DNA of 10,229 nucleotides from Hungatella sp. UBA5982 (GCA_002429965.1 DJBG01000098.1:13944-24172); one strand, 5' to 3'; shown: positions 1 through 6,731, counted from the first letter of the stretch. A program made the numbers and translations. The notes: generated by a model from the sequence alone, not told the origin.

Positions 1-633
1 ATCAGCCAGGTTGCGGAAAAAGTCAGACATCTGGCAGAAAAAGCCGGTGAAGTTTCCTTACAGGTTCAGATGACCGGAACAGAGGTGGTAAACTGCGATA
101 TGTCCATGCAGAACCTTTCCAATGCCATGAATGAAATTCATGCTTCCTCCGGGGAGATCGGTAAGATCATCAAGGTAATTGAAGATATAGCATTCCAGAC
201 CAATATCCTGGCTTTAAATGCTGCAATAGAGGCGGCAAGAGCAGGAGAGTCTGGAAGAGGATTTGCAGTGGTTGCCGGTGAGGTGCGGAATCTGGCTGCT
301 AAAAGCTCTGAAGCAGCGAAGAATACCACGGCTTTAATCAAGGATTCCATAAATGCAGTAGAAAAGGGCAATGAGATATTGGATGAAACCGTTCAGTCCA
401 TGATGAAGGTTTTGGAGGATTCCGCCCTGGCAGTGGATTCCGTGGATTCCATCTCAAACATCGCTTCCCAGGAAGCAAGGGCGGTAGAAGAGGTTACAAA
501 GGAGCTTGGAAGGATCTCGTCCGTAGTTCAGAACAATGCCGCTGCCGCGGAAGAAAGTGCGGCTTCCAGTGAGGAACTATCCCAGCAGGCACAGCTTTTG
601 CGTGAACTGGTAAAGAGCTTCCGCCTGAGATAG
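1..633 (+). CDS. Methyl-accepting chemotaxis protein, C-terminal part (5' end outside window)
   Basis: This is the cytoplasmic signalling end of a chemoreceptor that controls CheA/CheW and is methylated by CheR. The frame is open from base 1, so the sensor, membrane segments and HAMP domain lie upstream of the window; 210 codons are visible. The highly conserved hairpin tip reads [20 protein letters not shown] (codons about 60-79) and is followed by the usual ARAGESGRGFAVVAGEVRNL segment. At codon 93 a glycine (GGT, 277-279) stands where most family members have aspartate ([10 protein letters not shown]). The protein ends LRELVKSFRLR, almost the same tail as the complete MCP at 6732-8771, and has no NWETF-like CheR-docking pentapeptide. 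A strong terminator follows 41 bases after the stop. Family identity is certain; ligand and class cannot be told. Confidence 0.97.
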   Translation: MSQVAEKVRHLAEKAGEVSLQVQMTGTEVVNCDMSMQNLSNAMNEIHASSGEIGKIIKVIEDIAFQTNILALNAAIEAARAGESGRGFAVVAGEVRNLAAKSSEAAKNTTALIKDSINAVEKGNEILDETVQSMMKVLEDSALAVDSVDSISNIASQEARAVEEVTKELGRISSVVQNNAAAAEESAASSEELSQQAQLLRELVKSFRLR

Positions 634-674
634 GAATAAAAGATACATAATGAATCTCATATAGGATCGTAGAG

Positions 675-715
675 ACAGAGTTAAATGGAACAGAAATTTA
701 ACTCTGTTTCTTTTT
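675..715 (+). terminator. Intrinsic terminator of the left-edge MCP gene
   Basis: A perfect 12-bp stem is formed by ACAGAGTTAAAT (675-686) and ATTTAACTCTGT (696-707) with a 9-nt loop, followed by TTTCTTTTT. This closes the MCP transcript and separates it from the downstream promoter at 860. Confidence 0.9.
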
Positions 716-859
716 GTGAAGACATACAAAAAATATATAATATTCGAATAAAAGCAAAAAAATATTTTTTAATAATATTATAAAAATGAATATAAATTCT
801 AAATAATTATAGTCAATTTGAAAATTAACAATTAATATATGAAAATAAGTGAAAAAGTA
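716..859. other. Very AT-rich gene-free stretch upstream of the 860-888 promoter
   Basis: These 144 bases are almost all A and T, with runs of A and T on both strands and no ribosome-binding-site-plus-start combination. The part just upstream of the -35 box (about 820-858) has A-tracts spaced roughly like an UP element for the RNA polymerase alpha subunit. I infer a promoter-strengthening or bent region rather than a gene. Confidence 0.5.
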
Positions 860-888
860 TTGACAAAATAAAGCATGTACGTTATAAT
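860..888 (+). promoter_or_regulatory. Consensus sigma-A promoter of the candidate ncRNA
   Basis: TTGACA at 860-865 and TATAAT at 883-888 are separated by exactly 17 bases, a perfect match to the housekeeping consensus, with AT-rich sequence upstream. Expected transcription start is about 894-897. No protein-coding gene on this strand begins within the next 1.3 kb, so the promoter must serve an untranslated RNA or a very short reading frame. Confidence 0.88.
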
Positions 889-894
889 AAAGCC

Positions 895-1345
895 ATAACA
901 AAAGGAATTCAAATAAAGAAAGTCAAATCTAAAAGAAGGAGGTACAGTCCACCAGAAAGAGCAGTCTCGCTTCGTTTATATAATAAATGAAGCAAAAGGA
1001 AAACCAATCTGCCGATGTTAAAAGCCAATCTTTGAAGCAATGATAAGTCATTAATGAAAAAGAGAGAATTCATGAGAAGGAAAAACTGTAATAGATTCTA
1101 ATGGTCCAATATAAGAAATATAGGGCATAAAGGAGGGAAACAGTTAAGTAATAGAGCAAAGCCCATGAATCTGGCGTATAACAACGGGGAGCGGAAAAAT
1201 TAATATAGATCATGCTGAAAAACGTGTACCAAGTACAAGGCAACAGACATGAGAGAGAAATGAGGTATCAAGACCAATGGATGAAATAATATAGAAACGG
1301 GTATCGATGGTGTGAAATTTAAATCGGTATCCGTTTCTATCTGTT
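895..1345 (+). ncRNA. Candidate large structured non-coding RNA (about 450 nt), family not recognised
   Basis: The element lies between a perfect promoter (860-888) and an 18-bp terminal hairpin (1291-1340). Stop codons interrupt all three forward frames, and two strong Shine-Dalgarno-like motifs (936-942 and 1129-1137) have no ATG, GTG or TTG at a usable distance. Internal structure includes a 10-bp hairpin with one G-U pair (969-978/984-993, loop TATAA), AATGA-TAAG-TCATT (1039-1052), TGTAC-CAA-GTACA (1225-1237), and possible long-range pairings ATTCATG/CATGAAT (1068-1074/1164-1170) and GGTACA/TGTACC (941-946/1225-1230). CCAATCT occurs twice (1004-1010, 1024-1030). The sequence is rich in purine runs such as GGAGGGAAAC and GGGGAGCGGAAAA, as often seen in loops of structured RNAs. 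I see no tmRNA, RNase P, SRP or 6S signature. It could instead be a decayed gene, but the intact promoter and terminal hairpin argue against that. Confidence 0.6.
1291..1345. terminator. 18-bp hairpin between the candidate ncRNA and the radical SAM gene
   Basis: ATAGAAACGGGTATCGAT (1291-1308) pairs along its whole length with 1323-1340, with two G-U pairs and a 14-nt loop. CTGTTTATTA follows on the plus strand, and a moderately T-rich ATTATTTC follows on the minus strand. It lies 7 bases past the stop of the minus-strand radical SAM gene, so it probably ends both convergent transcripts. The U tract is weak in both directions, so the hairpin could also be a stabilising 3' structure. Confidence 0.65.
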
Positions 1346-1347
1346 TA

Positions 1348-2259
1348 TTATGAAAAGATCCCTTCCAAATCAAAGGGCGGTGTGTATTCTTCTTTTGCGC
1401 TGCTTTTTTCCTGCATAAATCCCTGATCCAATCCAAGTCTGATGGCTTCATCCACCACTTTTCCATATTCATAAGATGTAATTCTCCGGTTGATTTCCGG
1501 GAAGCTTCCGCTTCGGTAGAATGGGGTATACTGGCTCATAAGACTGATGTAATACATTCCTTCCGGCAACTCATCCTTCATCCAGTGAAGAAGGCGGATG
1601 GAATCTTCCTTTGCCCCTGGAAGTACCATATGGCGTATAATGACACCCTTTTTCATAAGGATCCCTTCGGAATCAAACTGGGGAGCCCCTGTCTGGCGTA
1701 CCATCTGTTTTATGGCCTTTGAGGCTGCAGTAAAATAATCGGGAGCTTTGCTGTAGCGTGAGGAAAGCTCAGAACTGAAGTATTTTAAATCAGGAAGCCA
1801 TACATCGATGTATGGGGCCAGCTCCTTTATGATTTCTTCCGATTCATATCCTCCGCAGTTATATACTACAGGAATTGTAAGCTTTGATTTTATAAGATCC
1901 AGAGCCTTTAAAACAGAGGGAAGATACTGGGTGGCCGTGACCAGATTAATGTTGTGGGCACCTTCATCCTGAAGCCTTAAGAAAATATGGGAAAGCTCTC
2001 TGCTTGTAATTTCCTTTCCGAAATGTTCCTGGCTGATGGAATAATTCTGACAAAAGCAGCAGCCCAGGGTACAGCCGGAAAAAAATACGGTGCCGCTTCC
2101 CCGGTCTCCGCTGATACAGGGCTCCTCCCAATGATGAAGTGCAGCCCGAGCCGCTTTTATGGTATCGCCGCACCCGCAAAAGCCGGTACTCACATGGCGG
2201 TTTACTCTGCAGTTTCTGGGACAGAGACTGCATGATTCGTATATATGGTCAAGGTTCAT
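1348..2259 (-). CDS. Radical SAM protein, PflX / pyruvate formate-lyase-activase-like
   Basis: This is a 303-residue cytoplasmic radical SAM enzyme. The CxxxCxxC motif that binds the [4Fe-4S] cluster is C63-TLG-C67-CF-C70, preceded by the VFFSGCTLGC segment typical of the PflA-related PflX group. An extra N-terminal cysteine cluster (C10, C13, C17, then C28 and C30 in GFCGCG) is also typical of that group and probably binds another metal or cluster. NCGGYES (residues 134-140) and DVWLPDLKY (152-160) match the core barrel. The start at 2259 is backed by AGGAG seven bases upstream. No glycyl-radical enzyme or other substrate protein lies next to it, so the target is unknown. It is divergent from azlC, and its promoter overlaps that of azlC. 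Family assignment is firm; any specific activase role is inference. Confidence 0.9.
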   Translation of the reverse strand: MNLDHIYESCSLCPRNCRVNRHVSTGFCGCGDTIKAARAALHHWEEPCISGDRGSGTVFFSGCTLGCCFCQNYSISQEHFGKEITSRELSHIFLRLQDEGAHNINLVTATQYLPSVLKALDLIKSKLTIPVVYNCGGYESEEIIKELAPYIDVWLPDLKYFSSELSSRYSKAPDYFTAASKAIKQMVRQTGAPQFDSEGILMKKGVIIRHMVLPGAKEDSIRLLHWMKDELPEGMYYISLMSQYTPFYRSGSFPEINRRITSYEYGKVVDEAIRLGLDQGFMQEKSSAKEEYTPPFDLEGIFS

Positions 2260-2283
2260 ATCAAAACTCCTGTCTTCTCATCG

Positions 2284-2312
2284 TTGACAAAGTCACTTTT
2301 GTGCATTAATAT
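2284..2312 (+). promoter_or_regulatory. Promoter of azlCD with an imperfect dyad over the -35/spacer
   Basis: TTGACA (2284-2289) and TAATAT (2307-2312) are 17 bases apart, and the azlC start codon is 58 bases past the -10. An imperfect inverted repeat, ACAAAGT-C-ACTTTTGT (2287-2302), covers the end of the -35 and most of the spacer, a plausible site for a repressor or Lrp-type regulator. The dyad has one extra T in the right arm, so regulation is only a suggestion. Confidence 0.65.
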
Positions 2313-2339
2313 ATTAAACAAAATGCAAAAAAATTGCAA
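2311..2339 (-). promoter_or_regulatory. Promoter of the radical SAM gene
   Basis: On the minus strand TTGCAA (2334-2339) and TAATAT (2311-2316) are spaced by 17 bases, about 50 bases upstream of the start codon. The -10 box overlaps that of the divergent azlC promoter by two bases (2311-2312), so RNA polymerase may compete for the two sites. Confidence 0.6.
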
Positions 2340-2370
2340 GACAAAGATGATATACAAAGGAACGATGTGG

Positions 2371-3078
2371 ATGAGTGAAAAGAAAAAGCTGGCTGCTCTT
2401 TGCTATGCATTTCCAAGGACTATGCCGGTTATGGCCGGTTATCTTGTTTTAGGAGCAGCGTACGGAATACTTATGAATGTCAACGGGTATGGGATCTGGT
2501 GGGCCTTGCTGATCAGTGTATTTGTCTATGCCGGAAGCCTGCAGTACCTTGGAATCACATTTTTTGTAGCGGCAGTGAATCCATGGTACGCCTTTTTTAT
2601 GTCAATAATGCTCAATGCCAGGCATTTGTTTTATGGACTATCCATGCTGGACAAATATAAGGATGCAGGAAAGCTGAAGCCTTATCTGGTATTTTCCTTG
2701 ACGGATGAAACTTTTTCCGTTCTGTGCAATGAAGAACCTCCTGAGGGGCTTCCAAAATACTGGGTGTATTTTTTCGTATCCATACTGGATCAGCTATACT
2801 GGGTGACAGGAGCTGTGATCGGTGCTTTTGCAGGAAGCATGATAAGCTTTAGCACGGCGGGAATGGACTTCGCGCTGACAGCTCTTTTCGTGGTGATCTT
2901 TATCGACCAGTGGAAATCAGGAAAGGGACACCAGGCCGCTCTTGTGGGTGTGTGTTCCTCTGCGCTTTGTGTGGCAGTCTTTGGCCAGAGCGTTTTTATC
3001 GTTCCGGCCATGATCCTCATTCTGATCATTATCACAGCAGGATATTTCATGGAAAAGAAAAAGGAGGAACAGCCTTGA
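2371..3078 (+). CDS. azlC: Branched-chain amino acid exporter, large subunit (AzlC family)
   Basis: This is the larger membrane subunit of the AzlC/AzlD (LIV-E, BrnFE-like) system that exports branched-chain amino acids and analogues such as azaleucine. The 235-residue protein has the family's usual length and is strongly hydrophobic, with several membrane spans. Family-type segments include the proline/glycine-rich N-terminus ([20 protein letters not shown]), the middle segment [10 protein letters not shown], the SLTDETFSV motif, and [15 protein letters not shown] near the last spans. An ATG at 2365 is only three bases from AAAGGA (2356-2361), while the ATG at 2371 is nine bases away, so I chose 2371. 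An ATG farther upstream in frame (2245) lies before the promoter and is not credible. The stop overlaps the azlD start, showing translational coupling. Confidence 0.93.
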   Translation: MSEKKKLAALCYAFPRTMPVMAGYLVLGAAYGILMNVNGYGIWWALLISVFVYAGSLQYLGITFFVAAVNPWYAFFMSIMLNARHLFYGLSMLDKYKDAGKLKPYLVFSLTDETFSVLCNEEPPEGLPKYWVYFFVSILDQLYWVTGAVIGAFAGSMISFSTAGMDFALTALFVVIFIDQWKSGKGHQAALVGVCSSALCVAVFGQSVFIVPAMILILIIITAGYFMEKKKEEQP

Positions 3079-3410
3079 ACGAGAATATAGCAGTTTACAG
3101 CCTGATCGCAGGAGCCATGGTGCTTGCAACCGTGATCACCCGCTTCCTTCCATTTCTTTTGTTTCCGGCAGGGAAAGAGACTCCCAAATATATTCTCTAC
3201 CTGGGACGGACTCTTCCATATGCGACCATTGGGCTTTTGGTGGTTTATTGCTTAAGAGGGCTTCAATTCCTTTCTTACCCTCACGGGCTTCCTGAGCTTA
3301 TTTCCATTGGGACCATTACCGGACTCCATCTGTGGAAGGGGAATTCCCTGTTAAGCATTGGTGCCGGGACGGTTTTTTATATGGTACTCATTCAGGTAGT
3401 ATTCCGCTAA
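3075..3410 (+). CDS. azlD: Branched-chain amino acid exporter, small subunit (AzlD family)
   Basis: This 111-residue membrane protein is the small partner of AzlC, needed together with it for branched-chain amino acid export. About four hydrophobic segments are visible, and the family signature RFLPFLLFP occurs at residues 23-31, followed by the [20 protein letters not shown] stretch. The start is TTG at 3075, sharing TTGA with the azlC stop (3076-3078). A strong AAGGAGG (3061-3067) sits seven bases before it, inside the end of azlC. No ATG is available near this site, and the protein begins at the usual AzlD position. It ends 16 bases from the end of the convergent AraC-type gene with no clear terminator between them. 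Confidence 0.92.
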   Translation: MNENIAVYSLIAGAMVLATVITRFLPFLLFPAGKETPKYILYLGRTLPYATIGLLVVYCLRGLQFLSYPHGLPELISIGTITGLHLWKGNSLLSIGAGTVFYMVLIQVVFR

Positions 3411-3426
3411 AGCAAAGATAGGCGGA

Positions 3427-4305
3427 TCAATATCCTTTTGGTAGAACGGCCTGCTCCCGGAACTCTTTGGGGGAAAGGCCGAATTCCTTTTTAAAAGCCC
3501 GGTAAAAGCTGGTGTAATCCGAAAAGCCGTACTGATGGTACAGTTCTCCAAAGGGGATGCCGGAGAGTATCCCGTTTTTACTGGCCTGAAGCCTTTTTTT
3601 TAAGATGTACTGGTGAAGGGAAATCCCCATATTATCTTTAAATACATGGGAAATGTGATATTTGCTGGCATAAAAAAAGGATGCCAGATGGTCCAGGGAC
3701 AGATTTTCTTCCAAATGATTGTTGATATAGTCACAAAGATTTAAATAAAGCACGTTTTCATAGGCTGCAGGCACTTGATGGAGCATGTCGTAAGTGATCC
3801 GGTTCAGCAGCAGCATGAAGGAATGGATCTGCAGCTCTGAATTCAGCTTATGGAATGCCTTATTTCCGTGAATTTCTTCCAACAGGTCCAGAAGACGGCC
3901 CTGGATATTCTGGAATGTGACAAAATCCGTGCGGAAATGGTAATGTTTTTTCTCCAATACATAACGAAAACTGTAAGAAAAATCCTCTGACCAGGAACAC
4001 ATGGTCTCGTAATAATTCCGGCTGATCCAGAGAACAATCCGCTGATAAGTTTTTCCGGTGGAATGGAAAATGGGATGGTGCTTTACCTCGGGAGGAATCA
4101 ACAGGTAATCTCCGTACTGCAAAGAATACTGCTCACCTTCCACATCATAGGTCACATCCCCGTTTAAGAAAAAATACACTTCATAATAGGAGTGGCTGTG
4201 GTCTACAACATGATTCAAGTCCAGATCTTTATAAAAAAACACTTCAAATTCCCCTGAATTCATATACTGCCGCTCATTAAAGCCGGTGGACAATTCTTTT
4301 CTCAT
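3427..4305 (-). CDS. AraC-family transcriptional regulator with N-terminal cupin domain
   Basis: This 292-residue DNA-binding regulator has a cupin-like ligand domain and two helix-turn-helix motifs. The N-terminal half shows the cupin pattern HSHSYYEVYFFLNGD (residues 36-50), then GEQYSLQYGDYLLIPPEVKHH (57-77). The C-terminal 100 residues form the AraC/XylS domain: first HTH about 203-222 (LSLDHLASFFYASKYHISHVF), second about 253-272, with the closing YGFSDYTSFYRAFKKEFGLSP signature at 259-279. AAGGGG seven bases before the ATG supports the start. The gene is divergent from uxuA-uxuB with a 210-bp gap containing an inverted repeat, so it most likely controls those genes in response to a uronate or mannonate-like ligand. 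The ligand is inferred from the neighbours only. Confidence 0.93.
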   Translation of the reverse strand: MRKELSTGFNERQYMNSGEFEVFFYKDLDLNHVVDHSHSYYEVYFFLNGDVTYDVEGEQYSLQYGDYLLIPPEVKHHPIFHSTGKTYQRIVLWISRNYYETMCSWSEDFSYSFRYVLEKKHYHFRTDFVTFQNIQGRLLDLLEEIHGNKAFHKLNSELQIHSFMLLLNRITYDMLHQVPAAYENVLYLNLCDYINNHLEENLSLDHLASFFYASKYHISHVFKDNMGISLHQYILKKRLQASKNGILSGIPFGELYHQYGFSDYTSFYRAFKKEFGLSPKEFREQAVLPKGY

Positions 4306-4353
4306 AAAAAATCCCCTTTCCTGTTTTTCTTATGCCACAACCCTTTTATCTTC

Positions 4354-4403
4354 ACTTGCGTTGCAGGTTCATATAAGTTCTATTATAGGCCATGACCGCA
4401 AGT
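4354..4403. promoter_or_regulatory. Candidate operator: inverted repeat in the AraC-uxuA intergenic region
   Basis: ACTTGCG (4354-4360) and CGCAAGT (4397-4403) are perfect inverted copies separated by 36 bases. Each is followed on the plus strand, directly or after one base, by a TTGCA core (4361-4365 and 4405-4409). The repeat spans the regulator's own -10 box and lies just upstream of the uxuA promoter, the usual place for an AraC-type site. Binding is inferred, not shown. Confidence 0.45.
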
Positions 4404-4410
4404 TTTGCAA
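4382..4410 (-). promoter_or_regulatory. Promoter of the AraC-family regulator gene
   Basis: On the minus strand TTGCAA (4405-4410) and a perfect TATAAT (4382-4387) are 17 bases apart, about 76 bases upstream of the start codon. The right arm of the ACTTGCG/CGCAAGT inverted repeat (4397-4403) falls in the spacer, which would suit autoregulation. Confidence 0.7.
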
Positions 4411-4431
4411 TGTGAACGGCAAATAAATCCA

Positions 4432-4460
4432 TGGTAATAAAGTTCCATATTGTTTATACT
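4432..4460 (+). promoter_or_regulatory. Probable activator-dependent promoter of uxuAB
   Basis: TATACT (4455-4460) is a good -10 box, but the hexamer 17 bases upstream, TGGTAA (4432-4437), is a poor -35. That combination fits a promoter that needs an activator, here probably the divergent AraC-family protein. The leader before the uxuA start is only about 50 bases and shows no riboswitch-like structure. Confidence 0.5.
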
Positions 4461-4515
4461 GAATCCATAAGGTAGGAAAAGAAACTTATTATTAGGATTG
4501 CTAAGGAGGTATTTT

Positions 4516-5571
4516 ATGAAATTATCATTCAGATGGTATGGAGACGATGACAAGGTAACCTTACAGAACATCCGCCAGATTCCAGGCATGTATTCCATTG
4601 TTACGGCCGTTTACGATGTTCCTGTAGGAGAGGTGTGGGGCAGAGAGAGCATTTCCCACTTAAAAGAGGAAACAGAGAAGGCAGGACTTGCCTTTGAAGT
4701 GATTGAGAGCATTCCGGTTCATGAGGATATTAAATTAGGAAAGCCAACCAGAGACATGTATATTGCAAATTATTGTGAGAACATCAGGCGTGTGGCGGAA
4801 GCAGGAATCAAGTGCATCTGTTACAACTTCATGCCGGTGTTTGACTGGACCAGGACCCAGCTGGATCATGTGTTGGAAGATGGCTCTACCTCTCTTGTTT
4901 ATTATCAGGATCAGGTGGACAAGGTTAATCCCCTGGAAAGTGAAAGCGACTTATCTCTTCCTGGCTGGGATTCCAGTTACACAAGAGATGAGCTTAGGCA
5001 GGTGGTAAGAGAGTACAATTCCATGTCAGAGGATGACCTTTGGGATAACTTGAAATATTTCTTAGAGGCGATCATTCCTGTTGCAGCGGAATGTAACGTA
5101 AACATGGCGATCCATGAGGATGACCCATGCTGGAGCATCTTTGGACTTCCGAGAATCATTACCTGCGAGGAAAACTTAGACCGTTTCTTAAAGCTTGTGG
5201 ATGATAAGCACAATGGAATCACTCTCTGTACCGGTTCTTTAGGCTGCTCCAATAAAAATGACGTAGTGAAGATGGCTGCCAAATATGCTGCCATGGGACG
5301 TATTCACTTTGTACATGCAAGAAATGTGGCCATCCTGGAAGATAACCGGGGCTTTGAAGAGCGCGCTCATTTGTCAACGTGCGGTTCCCTGGATATGTTT
5401 GCAATCTTAAAGGCTCTTCATGACAATGGTTTTGACGGTTATATGCGTCCGGATCACGGCCGTATGATCTGGGGTGAAACAGGCCGTGCCGGTTATGGGC
5501 TTTATGACCGGGCACTTGGCGCAACCTATTTAAACGGTCTTTGGGAAGCGATTGAAAAAACCAGCAAATAA
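4516..5571 (+). CDS. uxuA: Mannonate dehydratase
   Basis: UxuA removes water from D-mannonate to give 2-keto-3-deoxy-D-gluconate, a cytoplasmic step of glucuronate catabolism. The 351-residue protein has the family's usual length and its signatures: MKLSFRWYG at the N-terminus and [20 protein letters not shown] at about 22-41. Likely metal ligands are H200 (NMAIHEDDP), C238 (TLCTGSLG), H264 ([10 protein letters not shown]) and D313 (MRPDHGR), with Y330 near the active site; these assignments follow the known family pattern. The start is set by AAGGAGG (4503-4509) six bases before the ATG. An in-frame ATG six codons upstream lacks a binding site. The gene is 43 bases before uxuB with no terminator between, so the two form an operon, divergent from its probable AraC-type regulator. 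Confidence 0.96.
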   Translation: MKLSFRWYGDDDKVTLQNIRQIPGMYSIVTAVYDVPVGEVWGRESISHLKEETEKAGLAFEVIESIPVHEDIKLGKPTRDMYIANYCENIRRVAEAGIKCICYNFMPVFDWTRTQLDHVLEDGSTSLVYYQDQVDKVNPLESESDLSLPGWDSSYTRDELRQVVREYNSMSEDDLWDNLKYFLEAIIPVAAECNVNMAIHEDDPCWSIFGLPRIITCEENLDRFLKLVDDKHNGITLCTGSLGCSNKNDVVKMAAKYAAMGRIHFVHARNVAILEDNRGFEERAHLSTCGSLDMFAILKALHDNGFDGYMRPDHGRMIWGETGRAGYGLYDRALGATYLNGLWEAIEKTSK

Positions 5572-5614
5572 GAAGCACCCTGAATGGGCAATAAGTAGGA
5601 AAGAGGGAAATCAT

Positions 5615-6463
5615 ATGGCATTATCATTTGGTACGGATTTAAGCGGCAAAGTAGCAGTTGTAACAGGAGCGGGCGGAGTATTATGCGGTATGTTCGCAAA
5701 GACTCTTGCAGAAGCGGGCGCAAAGGTTGCGGTTCTGGATTTAAACGAAAGTGCTGCAGAAGGGATTGCGGCTTCTATTAATGAGGCCGGTTATAAGGCA
5801 AAGGCTTACAAAGCCAATGTTCTGGAACGGACTAGCCTTGAGGAAGTTCATGCAAAGGTTTTGGCTGAGCTTGGTCCCTGCGATATCCTGATAAACGGCG
5901 CAGGCGGTAATAACGCAAGAGCTAATACGGATAAGGAATATTTTGAGATGGGAGACATTGAGGCGGATACAAAATCCTTCTTTGATTTAGACCAGTCCGG
6001 CGTTGAATTCGTTTTCAACTTAAATTTCCTTGGAACCCTGCTTCCATGCCAGATTTTTGCAAAAGACATGATTGGCAGAGAGGGCTGCAGCATTTTGAAT
6101 ATTTCATCCATGAATGCCTTCACTCCCCTTACAAAAATCCCGGCATACAGCGGTGCAAAAGCTGCCATCAGCAACTTTACCCAGTGGCTTGCCGTTCATT
6201 TTTCCAAGGTCGGTATCCGCGTAAATGCAATAGCGCCAGGCTTTTTCGTTACAGCGCAGAATGAGAAGCTTCTCTTTCATGAGGATGGCACTCCAACACC
6301 AAGAACCAACAAGATTCTGTCGGCAACTCCAATGGGACGTTTTGGAGAAGCAGAGGAATTAAACGGCGCCCTGTTATTCTTTTTGAATAATGCGGCAGCA
6401 GGTTTCATCACCGGCGTGGTACTGCCCATCGATGGCGGATTCTCCGCTTATTCCGGCGTATAA
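5615..6463 (+). CDS. uxuB: Short-chain dehydrogenase, probable D-mannonate oxidoreductase (fructuronate reductase)
   Basis: This 282-residue NAD(P)-dependent SDR enzyme probably reduces D-fructuronate to D-mannonate, supplying UxuA. The cofactor loop is TGAGGVLCG (residues 17-25), a spacing unlike the classical TGxxxGxG that I recall from the SDR-type UxuB of Bacillus relatives. Classical features follow: NGAGG at 94-98 in place of NNAG, catalytic S164/S165 (NISSMNAF), Y178 and K182 (YSGAKAA), APGF at 208-211 and the C-terminal PIDGGFSAYSGV. AGAGGG nine or so bases before the ATG supports the start. It is the second gene of the uxuA operon and is followed directly by a strong terminator. This SDR type is unrelated to the long-chain UxuB of enterobacteria. 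The substrate assignment relies on the neighbour and on family memory. Confidence 0.85.
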   Translation: MALSFGTDLSGKVAVVTGAGGVLCGMFAKTLAEAGAKVAVLDLNESAAEGIAASINEAGYKAKAYKANVLERTSLEEVHAKVLAELGPCDILINGAGGNNARANTDKEYFEMGDIEADTKSFFDLDQSGVEFVFNLNFLGTLLPCQIFAKDMIGREGCSILNISSMNAFTPLTKIPAYSGAKAAISNFTQWLAVHFSKVGIRVNAIAPGFFVTAQNEKLLFHEDGTPTPRTNKILSATPMGRFGEAEELNGALLFFLNNAAAGFITGVVLPIDGGFSAYSGV

Positions 6464-6482
6464 TCAGAATATTAAATAATAT

Positions 6483-6540
6483 CAGCCTCTTCCATGGGAT
6501 GCAGTGGGCAGCAGCCAGGCCGGGAAGGGGCTGTTTTTTT
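6483..6540 (+). terminator. Intrinsic terminator of the uxuAB operon
   Basis: CAGCCTCTTCC (6483-6493) pairs with GGAAGGGGCTG (6523-6533), 11 bp with one G-U, followed by seven T (6534-6540). The 29-base loop is GC-rich and can form smaller internal pairs. Confidence 0.9.
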
Positions 6541-6640
6541 ATATTCATTGATTTTTGACGGAAGAAAAAAGAATGTTTACCCAGTTTCAATTTCTTTTTA
6601 AAGAAAATTCGACAAAAATCGCTGTCATTTTCTGGATGCG

Positions 6641-6670
6641 TTGACAAATGGTTACAAAATATTGTATAAT
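6641..6670 (+). promoter_or_regulatory. Sigma-A promoter of the complete MCP gene
   Basis: TTGACA (6641-6646) and TATAAT (6665-6670) are both perfect, with an 18-base spacer. The expected start of transcription is about 6677, which rules out translation from the in-frame ATG at 6648 and leaves a leader of about 55 bases before the ATG at 6732. No flagellar-type sigma factor promoter is needed. Confidence 0.85.
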
Positions 6671-6731
6671 GAAAAAAACCATGAACAAAGTGTTATGGTT
6701 TACATTTACCAAAGACGAGGAGCATAAGGCA

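Noticed and set aside
1151..1195. GAGCAAAGCCC segment reminiscent of a c-di-GMP-I riboswitch (GACGCAAAGCC)
   Set aside because: The flanking conserved parts of that riboswitch are missing, the G(A)CG context differs and no gene follows on this strand.
1200..1472. Minus-strand open frame of 90 codons over the end of the radical SAM gene
   Set aside because: It overlaps the real gene out of frame, runs through the terminal hairpin at 1291-1340 and has no ribosome binding site.
2245..2370. Upstream extension of azlC to an ATG at 2245
   Set aside because: It would overlap the divergent gene and its promoter, and the added residues are not AzlC-like. The ATG at 2371 has the proper binding-site spacing.
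4412..4425. Possible catabolite-repression (cre) site TGTGAACGGCAAAT near uxuA
   Set aside because: Only the left half matches the consensus; the right half deviates at several key positions.
5219..5614. 131-codon minus-strand open frame inside uxuA
   Set aside because: It lies antisense to a well-supported gene, has no binding site and shows composition expected from the opposite-strand codon pattern.
6648..6731. Upstream start of the complete MCP at 6648
   Set aside because: The codon lies inside the TTGACA/TATAAT promoter. GAGGAG before 6732 gives a better start.
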